This document shows positions 1-9,786 of a DNA stretch of 64,000 nt, piece by piece; the first letter of the stretch is position 1; each line of letters begins with the position of its first letter. The stretch covers positions 39,527 through 103,526 of the forward strand of contig MSJI02000514.1 of the NCBI GenBank assembly GCA_001931905.2, read 5' to 3'. Below the pieces are notes generated by a model that ran no database searches, was not told the origin of the DNA, and saw only the letters and a list, made by a program, of their open reading frames with translations. The DNA comes from Cladosporium sp. IMV 00045 (taxonomy: Eukaryota > Ascomycota > Dothideomycetes > Cladosporiales > Cladosporiaceae). The position numbers and the translations under genes are program-made.

Positions 1-722
1 CCGGCTACTGGACGGAAGTCATCTTGCAGGAGGTAGAATTGGTGGATGCATAAGGTATCTCTCTCTTTGCGTTTCGCATTATTTAGCCCTCGATACTCTT
101 ATCTGCACCGGCTGCCGACCAAGAAAATAGATCCGGTCATGCAGCGAGCCACGACCCTACCTCTCCTAACGAAACCTTAACATAAAAATGGATAATCACA
201 TACCGAGGCATCTTGCACCAAACGCATTCATCCAGTCGGCCAGTCCCCGAAAGACGAGTGCAAGCGCCAACGGCCTCACCTCGCCGCGAGCTACCCAACT
301 CCGAATTCCCCGGCACGACCTCTCCACGTCCCGAAAAGCATCATACCCCACCATCACCAAATCCACTCTGCCCCGCGCCCACGGACCCAGAACTGCCAGA
401 GTCGACGGATAAATTGATCAGGGCCAACTCTGGGAAGGGCTGCTTTGAGGCTGGAGAGCGAGAATGAGGACACGAGGGAAGCTTGTTGCCCTGCGTCAGC
501 CTTTCCGACTGGCGCGGAAGATCTCAATGTGGGCAGCAAGGCGCTATGGGCGTGTTTGGTTTTCGGATGGTTTGTGGTCGGTCCACTTGTTGCGACGTCG
601 CAGGGAAGAGTTGTAGGTGAGTGAGTAAAGGTGGTGGCAGTGGTCAAACCCACCATTGCCAGTAGTCACGGATAGACACGCTTACGATCTGGGCCCGCCG
701 TCTCTTCTACGCTCTCTGCTGT

Positions 723-851
723 CTGCACGTGTCCCTTGTTTGGGGGGCCCGGCAATGACGACAAATCTGCCCTTGCGAACCTTCTGATATTTTCCCGTGG
801 GCCTGTTGTTCTTTTGTTTCTCTTATAGCTCTTAGCTGTTTCTTCACTTAC
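723..851 (+). promoter_or_regulatory. Conserved ladA proximal promoter block, copy 1
   Basis: About 130 bases starting at CTGCACGTG are almost unchanged between the two ladA copies (two substitutions and one 2-nt indel seen), while flanking upstream DNA has diverged with indels. The block holds an E-box CACGTG (726-731) and a G-run followed by GGCCC. It ends in a pyrimidine-rich leader shortly before the ATG at 932. A constrained core promoter is an inference from this paralogue comparison. Confidence 0.5.
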
Positions 852-931
852 GATACTTGTTGTTTCTCTTGCTTTTCCTCTTTCTCCTTCTTCTCTCGTC
901 TCTCCCATCAAGAAGCATTTAGCCAGTCGCA

Positions 932-1430
932 ATGTCGACCACAACCACGACCACCATCACGCCTTCAAAGGCCAACATTGGCGTCTACACCAACCCGGCA
1001 CACGATCTCTGGGTCGCCGACACAACCCCCACTCAGGAAGAGGTTGAGAAGGGAGAGTCCCTCAAGGAGGGTGAGATCACAGTCGCCATCAAGAGCACCG
1101 GTATTTGCGGGTGAGTTTTCTGGAAAAGCAGCGCGACTGCTTTGACACCCTTCAATTTAAAGAAATGGCAACTAACACAACTCCAAACAAACAGCTCAGA
1201 TGTCCACTTCTGGAAACACGGCGCCATCGGCCCCATGATCGTGGAAGACACGCACGTGCTCGGCCACGAATCCGCCGGTGTCGTGGTGGCCAAACACCCG
1301 TCGGTCAAAACGCACAACGTCGGCGACCGCGTCGCCGTCGAACCCAACATCATCTGCGGCGAGTGCGAACCCTGCCTGACAGGCAAATACAACGGATGCG
1401 AGGCGGTCGAGTTCCGCAGCACGCCGCCCG
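932..1430 (+). CDS. ladA: L-arabinitol 4-dehydrogenase, copy 1 (3'-truncated at gap)
   Basis: Zinc-dependent medium-chain dehydrogenase oxidising L-arabinitol in fungal pentose catabolism. Exon 1 is 932-1110, the intron 1111-1194 (GTGAGT to CAG) and exon 2 runs from 1195 into the N gap. The visible part carries catalytic Cys59, the GHE motif (His84, Glu85) and the structural-zinc cysteines 114, 117, 120 and 128, all as in the intact copy at 4875. Only one amino-acid difference from copy 2 is seen, and other changes are silent, so this copy has been under purifying selection or gene conversion. The Rossmann half is missing. Sequence right after the gap belongs to another gene, so the truncation coincides with an assembly gap and need not be biological. 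Confidence 0.85.
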
Positions 1431-1450
1431 NNNNNNNNNNNNNNNNNNNN
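1431..1450. other. Assembly gap (20 N)
   Basis: Twenty Ns. To the left the sequence is inside ladA exon 2; to the right it is inside an ADA3 exon. The missing ladA part alone would need about 710 nt (judged from copy 2), and the 5' half of ADA3 is also absent. The true missing length must therefore be much more than 20 nt, unless this is a mis-join. Confidence 0.95.
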
Positions 1451-3235
1451 TGGCGAACATATGCTGGCGAGACAAGATGGCGTGGGAGTTCATGAAGGTG
1501 AGTTCTGTTGTGTCCTTTTTTTTTTTTTTTTGTTGTTGCAGTGCCGGGAGTCTCGTGGTTATCGCCGGTTCAAAGCGCGCACCTTCCGTTTCGGACTGTT
1601 GATTTGGTTTGCTTTGTGATATTTTGTGCTGTGACTGCACCTGTCGAGCCTTCCGTGACAGCAACACGCTGCGCCCCATGCACTCGCTGTGTGAATGTGA
1701 GGTATTGATTCACATGCAACTGAGTCCTTCACCGAATCTTGTGACTGGACTCAGCAGTATTTCAACCTCAGCATCTCACAGCAATGAATCTGCGTAGCAC
1801 GGCAAAAAATCCAACGCAGCAAAAGCTAACTATACCTCCTCTCGCCACAGGCGCCCCTCCGCCTCCTTCGCCTCCCATAGAACCTGGCGGAGTACCTGCA
1901 GAGCTCATGGACACCGCAGCTTCACCCTCCGAATCGGGCGACTCACAAGCCGATCACCAACCTGCGCTTCCTCTGTACAAACGCGCATTCGGCGATGATC
2001 CTTCAGCAGTTTACGACCCAACAGTCTACGACATTCGACCAATCCTTGACGGCATGACAGATGCTGAACTCCAAGAAATCTACAATGTCGCGAAGTGGCC
2101 AGAGTCAGATCTGCACGACCTCACAGCAGGTGATCCGCCCGATATGGATTTCTCAAACGCGAAGCCCGCGAACCAAGTCAACTTTTCCACATTCCAGACA
2201 TATCTCGAGCCATTCATTCGACCCTTCACGGAAGAAGATGTCGCCTTCCTTAAGGAGCGTGGCGACCGAAGCACTCCATATGTAATACCTCAACGCGGTC
2301 CAAGGACATATAAGGAGGTCTGGGCGGCTGAAGATGGGCTCACAGGCACTGAAGCACCTAGGAAGGAAGAAGTGGATGCGAACGCAGCGCGAGGCGGAAT
2401 GGAAGACATGAACGATGATGTCGCCGAAACCGACGAAGTCTCAATGGGGCCAGTGATGAATCGCTTACTCTCCATCATCCGACCACAACCCAACGCCAGC
2501 GCAAACAACCGCGCCACAGACGACGCCGCCCCAGATAGCCAAGGCGATGTCACCATGACCAACACAGAAACTAACGACTCCCAACCCCCTGACACACAAG
2601 CAGGCGCCACAGCCACCGAAGAACACCGCCCCCTCACCGCCCTCCCCCCTGACGCCCCCCGCCCCACCAACCTTCCCGCACCCGACTACGATAACTTCGA
2701 AGCGCGCGCCATCCAAGAACTGAAATACATCGGCTTCCTCTCCCCCACCGACACGCCCGACTACACCTCACACCTGGACGACGAAGTGGCCGCGCGCCTG
2801 CGCACCCTGCAAGCGGAGCTGCGCCTCGTGGCGGCGCGCAACAACGCGCGCAAAGCGCGCATCCTCGAGCTCACGGAGGAGCGCATGGCCATGCAGGAGT
2901 ACGCCAACATCGCCGACGACCTGGACAACCAGGTCAACGCCGCGTACCTCAAGCGCAACCGCAGCATGGCCAAGCCGTCGAACAAGAAGGGCAGCTCGCA
3001 CCAGCGGCCGGGCCAGAAGGGTGTTGCTGGCGCGGCGGGCGGGAGGGGCGTCAGTGAGGGTGTCAAGGCGCTTATGCAGAAGAGGAAAGACTGGATTGAG
3101 ATGGTCGGGCCGGTTGTTGGGTTTGGCAGGCCGGGCATTCCGGGCGATGACGAGACGGTTTTTGACGAGGAGAATATGAGGCGGTTGGAGAGGGCGGAGA
3201 AGGAGGCGGAGGCCGGGGAGGGGGAGGGGGAGTGA
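1451..3235 (+). CDS. ADA3: SAGA/ADA complex subunit Ada3 (Ngg1), 5' part missing
   Basis: Ada3 is the adaptor that joins Gcn5 and Ada2 in the histone acetyltransferase module of SAGA in the nucleus. The main exon (1851-3235) encodes a Pro-rich linker, a conserved block around DPTVYDIRP and GDPPDMDFSNAKP, and the C-terminal Ada3 domain: a helical coiled segment (AARNNARKARILEL, EERMAMQEY, DDLDNQVNAAYLKR) followed by a G-rich tail ending near KRKDWIEMVG. Upstream, a short exon fragment (1451-1497, reading LARQDGVGVHE) joins it in phase through an intron 1498-1850 with GTGAGT, GCTAAC branch point and ACAG. The N-terminal part expected of the family lies in or beyond the gap. An ATG at 1784 falls inside the intron and is not the start. 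Family assignment is from motif recognition. Confidence 0.8.
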
Positions 3236-3536
3236 TCTTGCCTTTCGTAATCGGGTAGTTCGATATTGTGGTCCTGAGACCGATTATAACAAGAGGCTCG
3301 TTATTGAAGACCCTCTCTCGCCGGCTGGACGTCTACTGCTACCCTTAAAGAATACATCCCAGACCAAGACCAAACTTTCCAGCAATTCAATTAAGATTCT
3401 TTTTCGACTCGTTCCGGAACGTCTGCAAATCGAGCGCTGTTGTGCAGCGCAATCACACATTAAGCTATATATAGACACTAGATGATCGCTTCTCATGGTT
3501 CCACACCATTGGCAATTACCCAAAATTGCTCCTACA

Positions 3537-3625
3537 TCCTCAATGGTCTAGTGGCTATGATTTCCGCTTGTCATCTCACCCATGACGAGCCGCGGGAGAC
3601 CAGGGTTCGATTCCCTGTTGGGGAG
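3537..3625 (+). tRNA. tRNA-Asp (GTC) with a 17-nt intron
   Basis: The acceptor stem TCCTCAA pairs with TTGGGGA and the discriminator is G. The D arm is GGTCTAGTGGCTATGAT, and the T arm is CAGGG-TTCGATT-CCCTG. The anticodon stem TCCGC/GCGGG encloses loop TTGTCA, an intron at 3574-3590, and a final C, giving anticodon GTC at 3570-3572 in the canonical 37/38 intron position. The intron contains ATGAC, which can pair with the GTCAT of the loop, as is usual for tRNA introns. A, B-box sequences are intact. A T-run suitable as Pol III terminator appears only about 70 nt downstream. Confidence 0.88.
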
Positions 3626-4874
3626 ATCTCAGAAACGACTTCTCTTACTCATCTGTCCAAGTCTTCCGGTGCTGGCTAACCAGCATCGTCCTGATTCTTT
3701 TTTTGCAAACATTGGGTTCTGTCTTTTGTTAAGTGTTATCCCGACTCTTTTCGTTCGATTTTGTATTTCACCGTGTTTGATTGACTGTTTCTTGTGGCTA
3801 CATGTACGTAGGCAGACATCAGATGTGGAACTCGGTGCCGGGCGCTGTTATCTTGGACGATAAGGCGTCATATCTTGTGGAAGACGCCGTCTTTGCAAAG
3901 CCCGACCGGCTACTGGACGGAGACCGTCTGGCAGGAAGTTGAACAGATGCATAAGACATCTCTCATTCTCTGTGTTTCACATTTAGCCCTCGACATTCTT
4001 ATCTGCACCGGCTGTCGACCAAGAAAGAGATCCGGTCATATCAATGAGCCCTGACCATACCTCCCTCTAGTCAAACCTTACATAACAATGGATAATCACA
4101 TACCGAGGCATCTTCACCAGATGAATTCATCCAGTCGGCCAGTCCCCGAAACAGGCGCCAACGGCCTCACCTCGCTCGCTCCCCTTCTCGCTACCCAACT
4201 CCGAATTCCCCGGCACGACCTCTCCACGTCCCGAAAAGCATCATACCCCACCCACCATCACCAAAACCCACTTCTGCCCCGCGCCCACGGACCCAGAAGT
4301 GCCAGAGTCGACGGATAAATTGATCAAGGGCCAACTCTGGGAGAAGGCGTGGAGGGCTTTTTGCTACGGGGAGAGCGAGGACGAGGGAACGCGAGGGAAG
4401 CTTGTTGCCCTGCATTCAGCCTTTCCGACTGGCGCGGAAGATCTCTATGTGGGCGGCATGGCGCTTTGGGCGTGTTTGGTTCTGGTGATGGTTTGTGGAC
4501 GGTCCACTTTGTTGCGACGTCGCAGGGAAGAAGTCGTAGGTGAGTGAGCAGTAAAGGTGGCAGTGGTAAAATCCACCATCCCCAGTAGTCACGGACAGAC
4601 ACGCTTACAATGGATCTGGGCCCGCCGTCTCTGCGCTCTGTCTCTCTCTCTCTCTCTGTCTCTTCTGCACGTGTCCCTTGTTTGGGGGGCCCGGCAATGA
4701 CGACAAATCTACCCTTGCGAACCTTCTGATATTTTCCCGTGGGCCTCTGTTGTTCTTTTGTTTCTCTTATAGCTCTTAGGTGTTTCTTCACTTACACCAC
4801 CTGTTTATTCTCTTGCTTTTCCTCTTTCTCCTTCTTCTCTCGTCTCTCCCATCAAGAAGCATCCAGCAAGCACA
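3626..4874. other. Intergenic region upstream of ladA copy 2
   Basis: Bases 3626-3905 are unique and include a GGCTAA at 3674-3679 (XlnR-type motif). From 3906 the duplicated unit begins, with a second TTAGCC at 3983-3988 conserved in copy 1. A CT microsatellite lies at 4641-4657. An open frame between about 4123 and 4547 lacks an ATG in its conserved part and is broken in copy 1. The 3236-3536 stretch between ADA3 and the tRNA holds nothing I can name. Confidence 0.5.
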
Positions 4875-5370
4875 ATGTCGACCACAACCACGACCACCAT
4901 CACGCCTTCAAAGGCCAACATTGGCGTCTTCACCAACCCGGCACACGATCTCTGGGTCGCCGACACAACCCCCACTCAGGAAGAGGTTGAGAAGGGAGAG
5001 TCCCTCAAGGAGGGCGAGATCACAGTCGCTATCAAGAGCACCGGTATTTGCGGGTGAGTGTTTGGAAGAACCGCGCGACTGCCTTTACCTTTTGATTTTA
5101 AAAGAAAAGCAATTAACACAATTCCCAAATCCAGCTCAGATGTTCACTTCTGGAAACACGGCGCCATCGGCCCCATGATCGTGGAAGACACGCACGTGCT
5201 CGGCCACGAATCCGCCGGCGTCGTGGTGGCCAAACACCCGTCGGTCAAAACGCACAACGTCGGCGACCGCGTCGCCGTCGAACCCAACATCATCTGCGGC
5301 GAGTGCGAGCCCTGCCTGACGGGCAAATACAACGGATGCGAGGCGGTCGAGTTCCGCAGCACGCCGCCCG
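3906..5370 (+). repeat. Direct duplication, copy 2
   Basis: Counterpart of 1-1430, about 3.9 kb downstream in the same orientation. The end of homology at 5370 is set only by the gap in copy 1. ADA3 and the tRNA-Asp lie between the copies, so recombination between the repeats would delete both. Confidence 0.9.
4665..4795 (+). promoter_or_regulatory. Conserved ladA proximal promoter block, copy 2
   Basis: Near-identical partner of 723-851. It contains CACGTG at 4668-4673, a G-run and a TC-rich leader ending about 80 nt before the ATG. Its function is inferred only from conservation between the duplicated copies. Confidence 0.5.
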
Positions 5371-6080
5371 TCGCCGGCCTGCTGCGCCGCTACGTCAACC
5401 ACCCGGCCGTCTGGTGCCACAAGATCGGCAACATGAGCTACGAGGACGGCGCTCTTCTTGAACCCCTCTCCGTCGCCCTCGCCGGCATGCAGCGCGCCAA
5501 CATCACCCTCGGCGACTCCGTGCTCGTCTGCGGCGCCGGCCCCATCGGCCTCGTCACCCTCGCCTGCGTCAAAGCCGCGGGCGCAGAACCCATCGTCATC
5601 ACGGACATCGACGAGGGCCGCCTGGCGTTCGCGAAGGAATTCTGCCCCTCCGTCCGCACGCACAAGGTCGACTTCAACGACTCTCCGGAGCAGTTCGCGG
5701 AGAAGGTCGTCAAACTCGCCGACGGCGTCGAGCCCGCCGTCTCCATGGAGTGCACGGGCGTGGAGTCTTCCATCTCGGGAGCCATCCACGCGTCCAAGTT
5801 CGGCGGCAAGGTCTTCGTCATTGGTGTTGGTAGACCCGAGATCAAGATCCCTTTCATGCGCTTGAGCACGCGCGAGGTGGACTTGCAGTTCCAGTACCGT
5901 TATGCGAACACTTGGCCTCGGGCGATTAGGCTGTTGCAGGGTGGGGTTGTCGATTTGAGCAGGCTGGTCACGCACAGGTTCAAGTTGGAGGATGCCATTG
6001 AGGCTTTCAAGGTTGCGTCGGATGCGAAGCAGGGGGGGATTAAGGTTATGATTCAGAGTATGGATGAGGGCGAGAAGTGA
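4875..6080 (+). CDS. ladA: L-arabinitol 4-dehydrogenase (intact copy)
   Basis: NAD-dependent cytosolic enzyme of the fungal L-arabinose pathway (L-arabinitol to L-xylulose); the family often also oxidises galactitol and ribitol. Exons are 4875-5053 and 5135-6080, giving 374 aa, the usual family length. Motifs seen: [14 protein letters not shown] at the N-terminus, catalytic zinc ligands Cys59, His84 and Glu85, structural zinc Cys114/117/120/128, the [15 protein letters not shown] block typical of LAD rather than xylitol dehydrogenase, a Rossmann [10 protein letters not shown], and TDIDEGR, whose acidic residue favours NAD over NADP. The ATG follows a long pyrimidine-rich leader shared with copy 1. 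It is convergent with the unknown gene at 6329. Distinction from sorbitol or xylitol dehydrogenase rests on my recall of LadA proteins. Confidence 0.9.
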
Positions 6081-6328
6081 GACTTGTGAGGGTGTCGGGT
6101 CTGGTTTATGAGATGGAATGGCTACCATGGATACAATTTAAAGGGAAAGAAGCAAGGCGTCTGGGGTGGTGATGCGGATATGGAGAAGTAGAAGGAAGAG
6201 GAAAGATCTTTTTCATGAAGTGATGCATAGTCGCAACAAAACGAAGAACAAAGGAAAAAAACCAGCGTTCAAAACTTACATCAAACCCACCTGCTCAGAT
6301 CAATATCTTCTTCACAACAAAATCTCAA

Positions 6329-8244
6329 TCACAAAAAATCACCCTCCCCACCCAAAAAACAAACCCACCTCTCAACCCTCCCCACCCCATCCCCAAGCGG
6401 CACACACCTAACCCCAACCCTAACCCTCCCTTCATCCAAACCCACAACCCTCTCAAACTCCTCTCCACCTCCCAAACCCGGCGCAACAGCCGCGACGATC
6501 GCGTCTCTGAACCGCCGACTCTTCACTGATCCTTCAGACGAAGACGAGGCAGAAATGGTAGAAGAAGAACCAGCAGCATCCATCCGCGCAAACCTCTCCC
6601 TCAACGCCTGCGAGACTTGAAGCACTTTCACGCCCGTCAGCGCGCCGTGCGCGTTGAAACGCGTTGGCTGGAGGAGGAGAAAGGTTTTGTGCGCGGTTTG
6701 AAGGCGGGAGAGGGTGGGGAGGAGGGTCAGGGTTTGCATTGTGCTGGTTTCGGCGGTGAAGGTGCTGGAGGAGAGTTTTGTGAGGGTTGGTGTGAGGAGG
6801 AGGGTGTTGTTGGGGAGGTTGCTGGTGGGGTGGGGGGGAGATGATGTCTTGATCCACTGTGCACCAGTCGATGGATTCGTCGTCTGGGCTGTGCGTGGTC
6901 GATGCGGCGGGTGTGGCGATTTCGATGTCGTCGAGGGTGAGGTTTTGGTCGTGGGCGAGTTCTGTCAGGGCGGCGCGGGTGAAGAATGGGGTCACGTCGG
7001 TTTCGGCCAGGAGGGTTTGTTCGTGCGTGCCGGTTTTGCGGTTCAGCACGGCGAAGAGCGATTGGAGGATGATCTTGCTCTCGCTGCTGGAGTGCGAAGC
7101 TGGCTCGATGCGGAGCCGGCTCGTGCTGGTCAAGCCGTAGGGGAGAGTCAAGAGGGTGCATTTCCCAGGGAGGAAGGCGTCGGAGGATGTCAAGGATACT
7201 GGTGCGCCTTCGACTTTGGTGTCGATGAGTGCGATGCCGCCGATTTCGTCGCAAGAGGATGCCTCCGAAGGTGGTGGGGTTGGAAGACCGCTGTCGGTGA
7301 TTGCTGCCTTGTTGCTATCCGCGATTCTGTCTGATGAACTTGCTGTCATGTCGGCAGGGAGTTCGTCGAGGTGAGACTTGCGCACTCGCATCTGGACCAG
7401 TGGAGCAACTGCGAGTGCAGTGCTGAGACGATCGACATCGACGAGAGTCAAGGTTATCTTGCGCGGCTCGATGTGACTCGGGATGTCTGCGAAATCGACG
7501 ACCTTGACTGATCGCGGAGTAGTGGCCCGTCATGAAGTCTCAAAGAGCCAACCTTGTCTTCAACGACCGTTATTGAAGCAGTCGTCTCCGAATCATCGGA
7601 TGGGGAGATTGGTGGGCTAGGCTGCGGGCTTGATAGAAAGCCTGATTACCGGTAGCATCGATCGGTGAGAAGTAAATGTCGGACCCTCCTGAGCTGCTAG
7701 GAGTGTGGGATTCTTTTCTTTCCTTACGACTACCGGTACGACCGAGGAGCGAGGCAGATGGGGTGATGTACTCAAAATACTGACTCAGACGACCTTCGAG
7801 AACAGGCTGCTTCCCAGCGCCTTTAGGGGTCGGCGTCTCAAGCAACGGCACGTACTGATTCTTTGGTGATACGTTCCCTTTGGAAGCAGAACCAACATGC
7901 TTGTCCTTGACAGTAGGAGTAGTAGGAGCATAAACCGTTGCGGGGAGAGTGATAACTTCCTCTTCAACGACTGTATCCGAGAAGCTAGATCTGATCTTGA
8001 CTCTGTCAGTGATAGGAAGGACCTCGCTTGAGCGAGAAGCGATTTCACGGACAATTCTCGCCGGCGCTGGAGGCAAGGGTTTTGTCGGTTGCGGCAGGCT
8101 GCCCGTCTGATCAGCACTTTTCACATGATTCGTAGAGGTGGTCTGTTCAGCGTTGTATTTCGATTTGCTGCCCAAGGTGCGGACTGGTGGCATGCGTCCC
8201 ATCAGCTGAGCGGCGGTAGAGACGGTGTAGTTTGAGGAAACCAT
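6329..8244 (-). CDS. Uncharacterised protein, ~590 aa, with a probable homopolymer frameshift
   Basis: Not recognised. Exon 1 (8244-7650) begins MVSSNYTVSTAAQLMGRMP and is Ser/Pro/Thr-rich and probably disordered. An intron (7649-7508, GTAATC to CAG, 142 nt) leads to exon 2, starting KVVDFADIPSHIEPRKITL and continuing with a folded-looking section (LLTLPYGL, ILQSLFAVLNRKTGTHEQTLL). The frame breaks at a run of seven G at 6832-6838; removing one base restores an open frame into LPNNTLLLTPTLTKLSS and on to the stop at 6329. The summed exon length is also one base over a multiple of three. A sequencing or assembly indel is the simplest reading. The telomere-like sequence near 6407-6426 is part of its coding DNA. 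Confidence 0.6.
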
Positions 8245-9786
8245 TCTTGGTATGTGATAGACCAGTGAGATGATTAATAAGATGGAGGATCGGTCTAGAA
8301 AGAAGGTTGGCGGATGGTGACACTGTCCTGCAGCGATCGAGGTGATGTCTCGTCAGAATCGTGTTGGGTCTCAGACCTTGTTGTGTATCTCAAGCAACAG
8401 TTTCACAGAGATGTTCAGATCAAATCGTTTCATATCTGAGCGAGAAGATCTCCGATTGAACAAAGGGAAATTAGTTCTTTTGTAGAGGAAATTTGCAAGG
8501 TGTTGTGCGCGTCATATAGACAATGCGATTGCGTGAAAGGCGAAAGGAAAACTTGAGCGAACAAAGAGCAGTGTGACGTTCACTTGAACGACAACAAGAG
8601 ACTCTAGCAGCTCAGATGCAAGGCTCACAGCAGATCATGTGAGTCTGAAAGGTGTTCGTATCGTGACAGCCAATGTTGTGGCGGTGATGCGATAGCTTCG
8701 GAGGCGTCGCTTTCCACACTCCAGCGTCGATAGCCACGACAGCAGCCTGATTGTCTATACTCACCTCAGGCGCTCTGAGAGCATTGCCTTGTAATCACTC
8801 CAAAGGCTGCCTGGCGAGACCATATTGGCCGTATTAGATGACTTCACACTCCAAGTATGGACGATTTGACGAGAGATCCAACGTAGAAGCTGCCTGCTCA
8901 AAATCATTCCTACTTGGCCGACTGCAATTTTACGCACTGAAGGTTGTCAGCAAAGCTTAGGCTTGGTGTACGTGTTCTGACCAGGTTCAGTACACCGAGA
9001 AGATGATGTAAATCGCAAGTGCAGAGGTCTGATCGAACGGCTTCGTAGAACTGCTGATGAATCTCCTTGAGACATCCATTCCGGCATCTCAGGTCTGCTC
9101 ATTGCTATGAAAGGTCGCTTAACCAAAGTAGCAGTATTGCCGGGGTATCATCACGTATTGTGTTCATTGCTCTCTATCTCATATTGTCGGTCCATTGGGA
9201 GTGCAACCAACCTTTGTGAATCATGAGGAGAACACTTTGAAATGGCGCGGCCATATTTGCGAACAGACAGGTTGGGCCGAAATGAATAAAGACACATGCA
9301 TGTCTGGGCATGTCATACATGTATGTAGTGTAGAGTGGTACATGTAGATACCTCATCCGTGAACATGCAGTGAAGAAAGAGGTCACCAAATGCACGACCA
9401 ATGAGGTCACTGCGAGCGTTGAGCGCGCGTCTTGCGTCGGAGTCGCCTTGCGATCTTCACGACTTTGTATGCGACAGCCTCACCTGTGCTACTGCTGAGG
9501 TACTCTTTCTCCCCAATACAGCGCACTGCTATCCTACAGCCTCACGTTCACTTCACCGGTGCGCGCCTCTGCAAATCATACCGCGGTCGCCCTCCTCCTC
9601 GCGCCACTTTGCGCCCCGTCGCCGTGACGTACTCACCCAAGCACTCGACGGATCGCACAACCGCCTCTGCATATAAGTTCCACGCTCTCCGCGCGGTGTC
9701 AACGATGTGCGACACGCCATAGATTCGTCTTTCAGTTTGCTTGTTCCACCGCATCAAGCCAGACACGTATTCGCCTGTGGTTCGCC
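8245..9786. other. Intergenic region between divergent genes
   Basis: Shared upstream region of the minus-strand gene starting at 8244 and the SNF2 gene starting at 9787. Only short non-conserved open frames are present. The right end (9400-9780) is GC-rich and carries a TATA-like element. I see no RNA gene or mobile element. Confidence 0.6.
9671..9677 (+). promoter_or_regulatory. TATA-like box upstream of the SNF2 gene
   Basis: ATATAAG lies 116 bases before the ATG at 9787, a plausible position with a short leader. No experimental support is visible in sequence. Confidence 0.35.

Larger units (their letters stand above)
1..1430 (+). repeat. Direct duplication, copy 1 (ladA promoter and 5' gene part)
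   Basis: This block aligns from its first base with 3906-5370. Homology may continue to the left of the window. Coding parts are nearly identical: exon 1 has three differences (one Tyr/Phe change) and exon 2 has four differences, all silent. The upstream region and the intron carry many substitutions and small indels. The alignment stops at the N gap. A TTAGCC (GGCTAA in reverse, an XlnR-type motif) at 83-88 is kept in both copies. The ORF-like stretch at 188-467 is shifted by indels relative to copy 2, so I do not call a gene there. Confidence 0.9.

Noticed and set aside
1784..1850. ATG 1784 as the start of ADA3
   Set aside because: It lies between a good donor (1498) and acceptor (1850), and the upstream exon fragment joins in phase.
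4123..4547. Open frame upstream of ladA copy 2 with a protein-like end
   Set aside because: No ATG in the conserved part, and indels in copy 1 break the frame; better explained as promoter DNA.
5136..6128. 330-codon open frame antisense to ladA
   Set aside because: Shadow of a GC-biased coding sequence; composition is Asp/Val/Arg-rich with no motif.
6405..6428. Telomere-like CCCTAA units
   Set aside because: Only one or two imperfect units; they are read as Arg-Val-Gly codons in the minus-strand gene ending at 6329.
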